Shown here one piece after another: positions 45,693 through 57,256 of a stretch of DNA of 64,000 bases. Made by a program: the position numbers and the translations under genes. The stretch is from positions 17,050,001 to 17,114,000 of the forward strand of contig OY540821.1 in assembly GCA_961205875.1 (NCBI GenBank), given 5' to 3'. Each line of letters starts with the position of its first letter. Within the stretch, counting starts at the first letter, position 1. The notes beneath the pieces were generated by a model, which was given only the letters and a program-made list of their open reading frames with translations, searched no databases and had not been told where the DNA came from. This DNA is from Sialis fuliginosa (taxonomy: Eukaryota > Arthropoda > Insecta > Megaloptera > Sialidae).

Positions 45693-46721
45693 TTCAGTAA
45701 TTACTGAGAAAATCGTGTACAGACAGACAGAAAGACAGATGCAGTGTTTTATACTATGTAAAGATTATACAAATGTCTGCTGCTTGAATCAGCAGAGATT
45801 GTTATATTTTAGTAACAGCATTATAATAACGCATTTCTGTTACGTATGAAGCATTTTGACGACCGCTGTAGTTATTTATCAACATTTTTTTTATAAATCT
45901 AAATTATTACAATATAACATTTTGAGGACCACTGTAATTTTTTTTTCAAATGAAAGAAATACTAAATGTAATGCATAAATAATTATTATGTAAAAAAAAT
46001 TTAGGACTGCATTTTTTTAGGACTAGAATATCGTATTTGAAGTAGAAAGTATTGAAACATTTTGATATTCACTTTAAAATCTAAATCGCGAGTTCCGGTA
46101 CACCTCTAAAAAAATTTTAATTTTATTAATAAAAAAATTTCGAGTTCTCAGCATTATTTAATTAATATAATTCTCCTGCTGTACAATGTATCTACACCAC
46201 TGAATATAAACTCTTCTCCACGATAAACTACTGTGATATCCGCTTTAATCTAGGCAGAAGAAACCTCCGTGAATCGCGAATTAGAATATTTTCAAATATT
46301 ATACTTTACGTTTCCGTTCGTTGTGAGATGCGCGCGCTTGGTTCGAGGGTTTTGTTAAAATATGCGGAATAATGTGCCGATATTAATGCAATTTCATTCC
46401 AGATTTGTTTTAGCGAAAACAGATGCAAATAACGTGACTATTTGCAGCCAATTCTTATTAAATTGTACGATAATGGTTTTTATGTTTCTTATTTTTATAT
46501 TTATTGCAAGGAGGGGTTGAATTAAATGATAATGGTTTAGGGATGTTTAAAAAAAAACGGTTTCTTTTAAACTTTATTGACTTTCTACTTTTCATTTAAT
46601 TTAGTGATGGATTCGTAATTTTTTGCGAGGGTAATTTGATTTTTGAGAAGGTTTGTATCCAATGTTCCTAGACAACAATTTATTTGTTATTTAGACATTG
46701 TAATGTACTAATATAATATAT
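45693..46721. other. no gene recognised
   Basis: AT-rich. ATTTTGACGACCGCTGTAG (45852) and ATTTTGAGGACCACTGTAA (45920) form a short spaced direct repeat, and a small inverted family G piece lies at 46071-46105. Confidence 0.45.
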
Positions 46722-46959
46722 AATGATAATGTAATAATTAATAAATAAATTATACTAATAATTAGTTTAAATGTCCACCATTTTGACACCTATTGGCCTC
46801 ATGTGATCAAATCACGCTGTAAGACAGTTAAATGTATATAGATTAATATTCAGAAATGGTAGTATGTAATCAAATATCAACACATATTTCTAATTCAGTA
46901 CATTTAATTAAAAATTTGCCATTATTGGGGTCATATCCAAGACTGATGCCACTACCTTA
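46722..46959 (-). mobile_element. MITE family A, partial
   Basis: It holds GTCCACCATTTTGACACC and the terminal segment AAGACTGATGCCACTACC. The other half is absent. Confidence 0.8.
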
Positions 46960-47398
46960 TTTTGAAATGAGCTTTATCTGGGTTCATACATTAATGCATA
47001 ACAGTGTCCCTTTAGCAACAAACAGTTTGTTTATGTAAAATATAAAAAAATATTTTAAGATAAATAATTATCTGTATTCTGCATCATAAAAAAAGTTTGA
47101 TATGGTGCAGGTGTTCAGATAAAATCCACTTCCCAATTAAGCAATACGTACTTAAGCGTAGTATGAGACTTATGTAAGTCCCCACTTTGGTGGTTTTCTG
47201 CAAAGAATTATTAAACACATAGAGATCTGTGATTGTTCAAGAGGTATTTTATTTGAATTCGGTGGAGTGTTAAGGTAAAGATGAAATCCACAAGTGCAGA
47301 AAGATTTCGGAATGTCGGTTAGTAAGAATAATACAAATAAATCAGCGGTACTTAATATTTAAAAAAAATTTCTTTGGCATATCATTATAGTTATATAT
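46960..47398. other. no gene recognised
   Basis: Spacer between two family A pieces in opposite orientation; nothing identifiable. Confidence 0.4.
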
Positions 47399-47802
47399 AT
47401 TTCTGAATATTAATCTATATACATTTAACTGTCTTACAGCGTGATTTGATGATAATTATTATAATACTAATTATTAGTATAGTTTATTTATTAATTATTA
47501 TATTATCATAGCGATTGTTTTACATTGTTTCAAATTTGACGATTCTTTCTTTTATATCTTTTGTGTCGTAGTACTTATCATTAGCAAGGGTCCATCACTG
47601 CGTGTTCATTACTAGAGAAAAACATAAACAAAATAAAAGGCTTTAATGTAAAAAACAAACTATATTTGCGGACTTTGGTAATTAAATTGATTAAATAAAG
47701 AGTTACTTGTTTTATTAGTAACATGAGTTCATGAGAATTACAAAAAAACAAGCCCATTAATAACTTGCTCTTATAGCGGCCATAACTGGTGCCTTTACCT
47801 TA
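47399..47802 (+). mobile_element. MITE family A, right part
   Basis: It starts within the family at ATTTCTGAATATTAATC and ends AACTGGTGCCTTTACCTTA. Lacking the left terminus, it is truncated at 5'. Confidence 0.8.
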
Positions 47803-48195
47803 TATCTCGGTCCAATTACGCTCCTATACAGTATTGCGATACTGAATATTTGACTGGATAGTCTGGATCGACCTTCACTGACTTTTTTTTACTGGTTCAT
47901 AAAGAGAGTACTCTGATACAACTACTAAAGCATTTTAGCTCATATTCATGTACATATATATACATATTGTGTAGTAGAAAAGCGAGCTCCTTATAAATTT
48001 TCCCAGCTCCGTCTATGTCTGCATGCATACATACGCTAGTTCTGTACGCATAACGCGCTGGATTCATTTTCGAATCTGCTTAATGGGGTATACCCCTCCC
48101 CCCCCTCCCACCACTCACCCTGCCATATTAGCCCTGCGCGTTAGTGTCTACACAGACAAAACGCGCGCAAGCGCTCTGATCGTCTGGACTACTGG

Positions 48196-48282
<87 letters not shown>

Positions 48283-48585
48283 TCGCACGTAGCGTGGATA
48301 TTGAATTTTCCATGCGAACGCCTCGACTGAGAAACAAGAGAGCGGAGGATGTGCCTCTCTTTTTTTACCACTTCTTTCGTAGTAGTACGGCAATGCCGGT
48401 TTCAGACCGAGTCCTTTATTTGTAACTGCGATATTGGACCAAGTGGCTTATAATTTGCGCGAAGTGCATATTTTGTATACATGGTAGAAATGTGTGTATG
48501 TATATATATATATGTATGTTTGTTTTTTTAATGTAGGGTAACCTTATATAGCAAATAAGTAATCTGTTCCATTTTATTTTTTGTA
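47803..48585. other. no gene recognised; CA microsatellite
   Basis: Mixed-composition DNA around the long CA run, with C-rich tracts at 48096-48110. ORFs on both strands here come from the microsatellite. Confidence 0.45.
48199..48282 (+). repeat. (CA)n microsatellite
   Basis: There is an uninterrupted AC run of about 68 bases to 48266, then a TCGC break and a further short run. It creates several spurious Cys/Val or His/Thr ORFs. Confidence 0.95.
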
Positions 48586-49162
48586 CAGTAAAAGCTCCTT
48601 ATTCGCGCTTCCTTCATTCGCGTTTTCACTATTCGCGGATTAAAAAAATGCGACCCAATTCCTATATTCGCGGCTAAAGATTTCTTTATTCGCGGATCTA
48701 ATCAGTACATACATAATAATAAAAAGGATTCCCATTCAACAAGCACTGGAAACGTGACATTTAATTTGAAAAATCTTAGTGAAGGTTTAAGAATGGCAAA
48801 TGAGCTTTGTGATTTCTTTATGAAAATTGATCCGTCTATGGAACGAAGTCTTATTTTTAAGAGGCAAATTGCTAATGCCACTGCTGAATATCAGTCTGAA
48901 TTGAAGGAGCTTTTAAAAACTGCCAATCATGAAAAAATTACAAAATTCTTTAAACCATTGCCTAAGCCTGAAGATAATAATTAATCAATATGGTCAAAAA
49001 CTTCAATTAAATTGATTTTTTTATATTGTATTTGTTTATTTATTTTGTCACCTAGGAACGTATCCCCTATAATCCCATATAAATTACCATTCCGTATTCA
49101 CGGTTTCTGTATTCGCGGCATATTTATGGAACATATACCCCGCGAATAAAGAGCTTTTACTG
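48586..49162 (+). mobile_element. pogo/Tigger-type DNA transposon, internally deleted
   Basis: The element is 577 bp. It is flanked by TA on both sides (48584-48585 and 49163-49164), and its terminal inverted repeats start CAGTAAAAGCTC and match over about 22 bases with one difference. The motif ATTCGCG recurs five times in the first ~115 bases and again in the right end, a set of subterminal repeats likely to bind transposase. The middle keeps only the C-terminal coding end of a transposase. TA target duplication, CAGT-type termini and this protein end are typical of the pogo/Tigger branch of Tc1/mariner. Confidence 0.85.
48715..48984 (+). pseudogene. C-terminal remnant of a pogo/Tigger-like transposase
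   Basis: The frame is open across the stretch and ends in TAA; the ORF as usually called starts at a GTG (48754), but coding-like sequence extends further upstream, so there is no native start. The readable part (76 residues from 48754) has the motif DPSMERS (residues 26-32) and ends with HEKITKFF (59-66). This last motif resembles a PCNA-interacting PIP box, with His where Gln is usual; pogo transposase is known to bind PCNA through a C-terminal PIP box. The DNA-binding HTH domains and the DDE core are absent, so the protein cannot act as a transposase. Family assignment rests on the motif together with the element's ends. Confidence 0.65.
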
Positions 49163-49251
49163 TATACCAAAATTACTTGCTGGAACTTTTTCGGGGAGAA
49201 GACACATAAACTATTTATACGTATATGAGTATAATTATTGATATAATATGA

Positions 49252-50000
49252 AAAACATCTGCCAAGTAAATGCACAGTGCTTCCTCTGCTAAATTCACCA
49301 AAGGTAGTTAATTATTGAACAATTTAAATAAAAACCGTGTTCAGATAAATTGCCTACACAGGTAGAAAAGTGACTTGGGCCAAGAAAGTCTTGTTTTATA
49401 TATAACGAAAGCAAATAGGTATATTATTGTTTTCGTCCAACAATATTTCTTTAAAGAGAAACAACCATTTTCTGGATTAAGAGTATATTCTTAAATTAAG
49501 AAAATATTGTTTTTTTATATAAAAAACAAGGATTTCTTGGCCCAAATCAACTTTTCTACCCGTGTAGCATTGGTTAACGATTTCATTTTTGTATAATTTT
49601 ATTAAAAATATTAGTTCGAAATTTTTCTTAAGACGCGCCTAATTATTTTTTCATATATTTTTAATTTTTTGACAATTTCAATCTAAATTTATTCAAACGT
49701 CATTTAATATGTCAAAGTAAATATCAATTTAAAAAACAAATGACGATTTTTTAAATTAAAAGTCACCCCCACCCCTCCTACCCCCCTTATACACGAATTT
49801 GAAATGAGACCGTCCTCTAGCCAGACCTAACCATCCAACCAGGTTTCATTTATATCGGTTCAGTGGTTCATGAGTTATGCGTGTGACAAGGATTCACTCG
49901 ACAGACAGATAGACATGGAACGAAAAGTGTTTGTTTTGACCTGAAACGGAAAGATCAATTTAAAATTTCGAAATCGATGAACATTTTTTTTGTCTCATTA
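49252..50000 (+). repeat. family B interrupted by MITE F
   Basis: The left part ends at TTGCC (49354) and the right part resumes with GCATTGGTTAAC after the nested element (49357-49564). The distal end lacks the GCGAGGAAGC terminus. Confidence 0.78.
49357..49564. mobile_element. MITE family F nested in family B
   Basis: The ends CACAGGTAGAAAAGTGA and the complement of CACGGGTAGAAAAGTTGA are imperfect inverted repeats that extend inward about 50 bases (GGGCCAAGAAA on both). TA flanks both sides. It interrupts a family B copy exactly where other copies read TTGCCTGGCATTGG. Length 208 bp. Confidence 0.8.
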
Positions 50001-50697
50001 ATTAATTAATATTCATATATCTATTGAAATCTGTTGAGCTATTGTTAGGTTAGGTAAGGTAAGGCTGCGCAGTGTTTATGTTTTATTTTATTTTACTGTG
50101 AAATTTTGGCAACTTTTTTGGTTCTAGCGAAACTTCGAAGTAAATAATGTTTTAAATATTATAGAGTCAATTTTTTTGGTTTTATATTATAAGTGAATAA
50201 TTTTTATAAAAATTCTATATATTATAGTTAATTTAAATCACTTCCTAGGTTAGTTATTATATAATTTACATTATATAACTAAAATACCGATAGATAGACA
50301 ACAATAACAAGAAATTCCGGTTCAGTAACCTTTTATTTACAAATTATCGAAAGAAATAAGTCGGTCTAAATGAATTTATTAAAATTAATTTGACGTAATG
50401 AAATTGCGTTTTACGCCGGTGTTCAGGAGCATTTGTTTCTGACAGGTAACTTGATTAGAATTTATATTCTTTGTTTAAAATGTTACGACAAAAATATTAT
50501 TGTATTTATATAGACCTCATTGTTTTTATACGATCATGATGAATTTATTTTATTTTTATGCATTTGACACTTAAAAAATATATATTATTTACTGTCATAT
50601 GTGTGTACAGTATTTCTTTTCTATATAAAAATTGAATAGATATATTTTATTTGTTTAGAGGAGAGTGGGGTAATCAGGAAAGCAAGGTGTCAAGCAT
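50001..50697. other. no gene recognised
   Basis: AT-rich spacer between family B and Helitron H. Confidence 0.45.
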
Positions 50698-51172
50698 GTG
50701 TCTGTCTGTCCGTTAGTGTGCTTTTCACTTATCCGATTTACGTGTTTTTTTTTTTAATTCATAGGTACATTCTCTGGCCAGGTTATAGGCTATATTTTGT
50801 TACGTTAGGTAACATAACAACTAAGCAGTGACGATAATAGTAAATCAAGTCGGAAAAAAGTTTGTTCTTTTACAATACGCTGCCTAAACCGTTCAATATT
50901 GAACAAAATAATGTATTAAAGAATTGTGTAGAATAAAAAAATCTAAAATAAAGTCCGCAACACCATATTTAAGCCACTGCTTTTATGTTACAAAGAAAAT
51001 GTATAAAATATTTGGGTTCTGTTTACATGGACTTATGATCTGCAAAACATTAATCCTTATCAAAATAAATGATTTCATCGTCATAAGTACTTAATAATTA
51101 ATTGTGTTTGTAATTAATTCAACTATATTTTTTCAAAAATCCTAAACAATAATTCCGTAGTCCACGCGGGGG
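50698..51172 (+). mobile_element. partial Helitron, family H
   Basis: It matches 27468-28358 in order from the CTGTCTGTCCGTTAG stretch through the GGTAACATAACAAC and CCGTTCAATA blocks, with internal deletions. It ends at the CCACGCGGG point, where the 3' hairpin and CTAG are replaced by a G-rich run. Confidence 0.6.
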
Positions 51173-51294
51173 AAGGGGGGGGGGTGCAGTTTTATAACCT
51201 GCGGAAATTCACAAAGAGTGAATTTTAAAATAAAAATTGTATTTCTTAAGTTTTCATGTGTTTTTTCTTTTTTGCCAAGGGCGCCCATGTATAG

Positions 51295-51297
<3 letters not shown>

Positions 51298-51337
<40 letters not shown>
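51298..51337 (+). repeat. (TA)n microsatellite
   Basis: An uninterrupted AT run of about 40 bases. Confidence 0.93.
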
Positions 51338-51341
<4 letters not shown>

Positions 51342-51842
51342 CAAAGGGTCCAAACGTCTGCTCTAGTCTTCCCAAGGGACGCTATAATCAATCGAGCTGA
51401 ACCGTGATTATTTGATTTCATATTATATATAAAATAATAATTTCTATTCTCCCGAGATCGTTTTTACCCGAACGTGAACCATATTGAAACATTCACCGCT
51501 TGTCACATGTTTTATAAACTATCCACGTGCCTAAATGTATATCTAAACAAAGACACCAAATGCTAAACTACACTCTATGTGTGCTCTGTCTCTATCGTGT
51601 TTTGTTATCGATTGTAGCTTGTTTTATCAAAGAAAGACAACGTATGCAAAGTGTTATGTTGAATGCATAGTCTATCTCTATCGCGTTTTCTTTCTGTAAA
51701 GCCTGGTTTACATCAGATGAATTTACCAGATTCTGGATCTCTCTTAAGATCCCAACTGGTAAAAAATAACCAAATTTATAAGAAGAATTATTAGCTGTTT
51801 CTGTTAGCTCAAATATTAGATGAAATATCTTTAAAACAGTAA
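51338..51842. other. no gene recognised
   Basis: Follows the TA microsatellite; nothing identifiable. Confidence 0.4.
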
Positions 51843-52232
51843 TTTACGAGAAGCTTTGTGATCGTTTTAAAATGAGACAAAAGTCTGTCTGTCGAGTGAA
51901 TCCTTGTCACACGCATAACTCATGAACCACTGAACCGATATTAATGAAACTTGGTTGGATGGTTGGGTCTGGCTTGAGGAAGGTCTCATTTCAAAATATA
52001 TATTTTTTCAAGATATCTCAAGAGCATTTTTCTTATAATAGGTCTACAACGTTTGTTGTAAAATATCCCAATTTGCTTTAAAAAATCGTCATTTGTTTTT
52101 TAAATTGATATTTACTTTGACATATTAAAAAAAATATATCTGAACACTATCAGTTTTTATTAAATTTTTCAAACCTTTGGTGAATTTAGCACGAGGAAGC
52201 ACCCTGCATTTACTTGGCAGATGTTTTTTATT
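51843..52232 (-). repeat. family B, internally shortened
   Basis: It runs from ACGAGAAGCTTTGTGATCG through GTCGAGTGAATCCTTGTC to GCACGAGGAAGCACC and ACTTGGCAGATG, with several internal deletions. Confidence 0.72.
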
Positions 52233-52890
52233 AATAATAAGTAAAAATTACTCATATTTTCTATATTTTTATAAGTTTAATTGAGTATTTACTAATATTA
52301 AATAATTTTGAATTTTTAAAGCAGTTTTTACTTTTGTGTATAGGTGAGCTTTAACACAGTTCGATATTTATCGTAAGTCGCAGACATCATAATTTCAAAA
52401 TTTTATCAGCCCATACATATACAATTAACATTTTTGATATAAATTATCTGATAAAACAAGGTTATGTTTTGAATTAATCGCATTTTATCGGAGAAGCAGT
52501 TTTAACAGTGATATTCTAAAGAGCGACGCGTTGTGGTAGCGAGCAGCGATTAGTGTCGTGCAGACGCGGCTTTATCATACACAGTGGCCGTAGTAACTAG
52601 ATCATAAATATTCAATACATCATGCATACGGGATGGTAAATATAGACTGAAACATTATCTTTAGGGGATGCTTTGATTGTTGGCATAGGGTGGTACTGAT
52701 GAGGGTTGAATATGAAATTGTGTTTACATGACTCGAAAATGTTTAGAAATACTTTTGAATATTAATTTTTCGTGTAAGAGTTGAGACTGTGTGTTTGTTT
52801 TTCTCAGATAGGCTCGAGATTGTAATTAAAATTTTGTTGCCGTTGTGGTGGTAACATAGATACATTAACAGATATTTAAGCGCAAGAACA
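52233..52890. other. no gene recognised
   Basis: A small CpG-rich patch (52515-52570, GAGCGACGCGTTGTGG) lies in AT-rich DNA without a coding frame. Confidence 0.4.
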
Positions 52891-53015
52891 TATTTGGATC
52901 TTGGCTTCTTGAAGTTGTCCACTGCAATGTGTGACGAAACGTTGGCCGATAACACGACCAAATCGACACGGTTTACATCAAGAAGCCAAGATCCATATCA
53001 TGATCACCGCGGAAG
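52891..53015 (-). repeat. repeat family K, best copy
   Basis: GGATCTTGGCTTCTTGAAG opens it and AGAAGCCAAGATCCATATC closes it, an inverted pair. In the middle, GTGACGAAACGTTGGCCG is reminiscent of the ends of Penelope-type retroelements, but no reverse transcriptase or GIY-YIG frame is present. Confidence 0.5.
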
Positions 53016-53047
53016 CCTCAAAACTTGTATAAGAACATATTTGCTAA

Positions 53048-53375
53048 AAACGTAATTTCTTTTTTTTATGGCAAACTAATAAAAGATAGAATAAAATGAA
53101 TGGGACATAAACTATAGATAATATTATTCTCTACATTATGTATCAAATGAATTTTTTTTAACGTAATAACTTAACCGGAAACGGATGTTTACTCTTGTCA
53201 ATTTTTGAATTTTCGAATTATTTTTGAAATAAAAAAAATGTTTTACATAAAAACATGTCGAGTATGTTATTATCTATAATTTATTCCCCATACATTTAGC
53301 CACACTGTTCACTATTAGTAATACGTATAAGAAAGTCCCATGACACTCATGCGGGAGATATTTCTTCTGTTATGA
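53048..53375 (+). repeat. repeat family J, copy 2, with an inverted piece
   Basis: TTTTCGAATTATTTTTGAAA, ATCTATAATTTATTCCCC and AAAGTCCCATGACACTC match 1985-2215. The left part (53060-53140, AAAAGATAGAATAAAATG) matches the same repeat in reverse, giving an inverted pair. Confidence 0.5.
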
Positions 53376-53839
53376 ACCATTTGAATTATAATAAATTTAA
53401 TTTTTCGAAAAAATGAATACAACATAAATTATAGATTGTAATATTACCTACAATTTTTAACTTGACCATCCCCCCCCCCCTCCAAGCTTTGATACAACAA
53501 TGTCCCACTCGCAAATTAAATTTAAATGACATAAAAATACAATCCAAACGAAGCGTCACAAACTAGATGCTAATGCTTTTAAAATATCACAATTTGACTT
53601 CGTAACGCGTTTCGACAACTATATGTGATTTAATTTTGGTCCTAACACCCTTCGAATCATCCCTTGGGCATTTCGCTCTTGATCAGGGGGTGAAGAAGTT
53701 GTAAATGTGCATAATTTATTGACAGATAGAAGGTTTGATGCATACGTATGTATATGCAGTGGTGTATCCAGTTGGGGGTCAAGGGGGTCGGACTCCTTTA
53801 CCCTTAGATAGTAAGAATATATAAAATTTTACTCCGACC
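53376..53839. other. no gene recognised; hAT-like end
   Basis: CAGTGGTGTATCCAGTTGGG at 53758 resembles common hAT termini; no partner end was found. Confidence 0.35.
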
Positions 53840-53975
53840 GAACTATATTTACGGACTGGTAATTAAATTGATTAAATAAAGAGTTACTTGTTTTATTAGT
53901 AACATGAGTTCATGAGAATTATAAAAAAAACGAAACCTTGCTCTTATAGCGGTCATAACTGGTGCCAGTACCTTA
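53840..53975 (+). mobile_element. MITE family A, right end only
   Basis: It starts at AACTATATTTACGGACTGG and ends AACTGGTGCCAGTACCTTA. About 80 bases upstream lies a hAT-like terminus (53758). Confidence 0.8.
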
Positions 53976-54065
53976 CATATCAATAATATATGTTAAGGTT
54001 TAAAACCGTAAAGTATGTGTTATCTACTGTCATTTCTAATTTTCGTAAGTGTAATTTAAACTAAA

Positions 54066-54362
54066 ATAATTAAATAAATTGAAAAATTATACGGTACGGG
54101 GCACCAATATGCAGTACTTGACTCGCACTTATCAATTTTTAAAAATTTTTTTAAAGGGGGTCTGCAGATGCACACTATTTTGTACGAATTCATAATAAAG
54201 CCTACATGCTATGTTTTCGCAAGTAATAATTAAATAAATTGAAAAACTATACAGTACGGGACACCAATATAAGGTGCTCGACTCGCAATTATCAATTTTT
54301 TTATTTTTTTTTAATGGGGTCCGCATTTGTACGGATTCATAATAAAGTCTACGTGCTTTTAG
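54066..54362 (+). repeat. two-unit tandem duplication (~158 bp)
   Basis: AATAATTAAATAAATTGAAA starts each unit (54066 and about 54225). Both continue with a GTACGGG-CACCAATAT block, GACTCGCA and TTCATAATAAAG. The 81-codon minus-strand ORF here only reflects the duplication. Confidence 0.75.
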
Positions 54363-54675
54363 AGATATTTTTATCACAATGTTAAATATCTAATTACAGA
54401 ACCAATAGTAGGCTGTGCTAGATCTAAATTGGAATTGATATAGAACAAAGTTAGATCCCCTGGGACGACGCTTACCCCCCCCCCCCCCCTCCCTCCCACC
54501 TCCCACGTGTGTCAGTAAAAAGGGACATTTTCAAAAGACGTAAAATTACATTGCGGATAAGCCAGGCTTAGGAGCTACCAGTCGAATGTACAGTGCCTTC
54601 GGTTAGACGTGGCACAGGGCTGGGAGGGTTTTGGATATTTTGTAGATACTGAATTTACAATGACAAAACTCATTA

Positions 54676-55147
54676 AGGTGCAGGGGGTAAGTACAGAAAC
54701 GGGGCAAGTGCATTAACGGGTTCTTTTTATTATAATACGAGTGAAATTGTAATAGCTAATATGTAGTGAACTACTAAAAATTAATACCAACTTGTTTAAA
54801 AAGTTCACTACTCCAAAACTAAACAACGTATCTTGATGCGGTTAAAAGCATTTTGTACTAGGCGTATTCACAATTCTGCTCTTTCCCCATAGCATATGAA
54901 ATAACGCTTCAAAGCGGTAATGCACTTGCCCCGAAAATGGGGCAAGTGCACTGTAGTTGACATTTTTTACAATTTCCTATCATAATGCAAATATACAAAG
55001 AAAATTGGCGTCCTATTCAATTTAAACTAGTCAGTAATAACTGCACAATCATTTGATACTGAAAATATTAGGTATTTATATAACAGATTGAAAATATATG
55101 TGTTCATATGTATGCAAAAACCGGTCTGCACTTACCCCACTGCACCT
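54676..55147 (-). mobile_element. MITE family E, complete
   Basis: It is the inverse of 26934-27417, flanked by TA (54674-54675, 55148-55149), with the same internal palindrome at 54921-54950. Confidence 0.87.
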
Positions 55148-55171
55148 TATAATAATCTTAGACAAGGAAAG

Positions 55172-55290
55172 ATAAAGGACAAATAACACATTACCTATAT
55201 TGTTACCATATCGCACCACGAAAAATCGCTCCACGAGTCATTGGCGTATCATTTAGATTTTCGTTTTCTTTAAAATATCATTTAAAACAT
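55172..55290 (-). repeat. repeat family M, copy 2
   Basis: ACAAGGAAAGATAAAGGAC and ATCGCTCCACGAGTCATTG are the complement of 9785-9880. It starts about 25 bases after MITE E. Confidence 0.65.
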
Positions 55291-55304
55291 TATTTTATTT
55301 ACTA

Positions 55305-55400
55305 CTAGAGCATTGGACCCGGTGTTACCCGGGGATATTAATTTAATTAAACATAAAGTAATTATGCCCACCCAACATGCCCACCCATACATTAACTGTT
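55305..55400 (-). mobile_element. family P terminal fragment
   Basis: It starts CTAGAGCATTGGACCCGG and continues with TTACCCGGGGATATT and a CATGCCCACCCAA motif. It closely matches 56447-56545 and the complement of 33325-33406. Confidence 0.45.
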
Positions 55401-56446
55401 GTATGCATTCGAGTTGATTTTTCTATGAAAAGTGAAATTAAAACCATGAAGTTTGACTAAAAAATTTTGAGTTTTAGATTTAATTTTAATTTAATTAAAT
55501 ATTTAAGGGTTGAAAAGGTATATCCCAAAACTTATCGCATCTCTCTCACTGTTTTGGAAAAATGTTGCACCATAATGTGCGGTCCATACTTTATGTCTAT
55601 GCATGTGGCTATTTCTCAAAACAGAAAATAATTTCCTCTCTGATTTCAAAATGTCCACTTGATTTTTCATGACCGAGTAGAGGGGGGGTGGGGAGGTGTG
55701 TGTATGGTTTACTTAGAAGTATTAAAAACACATTGAAATCACATAATATTCTTGTTTTATTTATCTTGAGATATTTTCTTTTATCTTATATAATATTGAA
55801 ACAATTATTCCAACCCTACATCTGTACATGTCGACATGTCAATCCAGACGGACTGTACAATACCATGAGAACAGTAATTACGTGTGTATAGTTTTTGAAC
55901 AGAGCATGTCGAGTTGTCGAGTATGAGCATATATTGAAAAAGTAATTATAATATTAATTGAAACATAGAAAACGGTCCTCGATCATAAAAAGGTATTGGC
56001 TTTTCATCAGCTTTCACAAATATGTAATGTAGATAAAATATATATCGAGCATTCTATAGATGTCAATTGATGGTTTTTATCTTGTTCCTGTTTCATTTAT
56101 TTATTTATTTCTAAGCAGTTTGATACATTATAAAAATGTGTAACTGTCACACATAAGAAAATATTATAAAAGTAATTAAAAGGCAAAGATACAGAATTCA
56201 AATATAGTCATAAAATGGAAAAATTCATTTATAGAAAAGAAGCAGTTTTCGAGTAAAAGATATTTAATAGAACTTTGGAATGCTTTGGTATATGTGAAGG
56301 AATGCAATTGTATAATTTCAGAGATTGGTACTCATGATTGAACTGAGTTTTACCTCTTCTTATGAACAATTTTGAAATTATTTCTAGTGTTGTAATTGTG
56401 AAATAGGTGTTTTTTTTAAATTTCATTACATTTATTTTATTTATGA
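55401..56446. other. no gene recognised between two family P ends
   Basis: AT-rich, bounded by two family P termini in the same orientation. The overlapping 94- and 68-codon ORFs near 56229-56613 run through the P terminus and show no domain. Confidence 0.4.
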
Positions 56447-56545
56447 CTAGCGCATTGGACCCGGTGTTACCCGGGGATATTAATTTAATTAAACATAAAG
56501 TTGTCATGCCCACCCGACATGCTCACCCAACATGCTCACCCAACG
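56447..56545 (-). mobile_element. family P terminal fragment with short tandem repeat
   Basis: This is the third copy of the CTAG...CCCGGGG terminus. Its inner side carries about four imperfect tandem copies of a 13-14 base unit near ACATGCTCACCCA (about 56504-56553). Confidence 0.45.
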
Positions 56546-56553
56546 TGCTCACC

Positions 56554-57256
56554 CCCGGATGTAAAAGTTATAGAATAATCTGTATGAATTTAGTATTTTT
56601 CGAGTTTTTTTGATCTTCTGTGACCCTACGTGACCCGAAAAATTCACAACCCGCGCCTACCTCCATACTGAAGATGTCTTATAAATTACAAACTCCGTCA
56701 AATATGAGAAAATTGACAAAATGAAATATACAAGTTTAGTGAATTATATATATTAAAATATACACAATCGAAAAGTTCCATTAAGGCGTTTAGTTAAAAG
56801 AGACAAAGCTAATGTAATCCTTTGTACCGTCTCTTTCTAATAGATGCGCTATTTTTACAAATACAAATGGAATGCAAGATAAAGTAAATTAGAAATTCTC
56901 ACTCAGTGGAAATAATGTGTACTGACACACAGACGCGAATTTCTTGCAATAAACTTCTTGTGCAAAATGTTGTTTCGTATACATCTACATCAGATAGAAA
57001 ACTTTTGAATCAGTTATTAAATTCGTAAGCAAATAATGTTATGTGATGCATTTTTGTACTAGGTAGGTGTATGTGTTCGTATTCTTTAAAATTCAATTAC
57101 ATTTTACATGTTTTATTGCTTTTATTAAATTGTTAACACGGTAGGTATTTTACAGCAATATTTTTCAACGTTTTTTTACCTTCACAATCCTATAAAGATT
57201 GGTTGGTTGGTTGGGAACGAACGGTACTCAAATAGTGGTGCATAAATTTACTATTA
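56554..57256. other. no gene recognised
   Basis: AT-rich spacer; nothing identifiable. Confidence 0.4.

Noticed and set aside
48023-48393. overlapping ORFs of 60-89 codons on both strands
   Set aside because: They are translations of the CA/TG microsatellite and its flanks.
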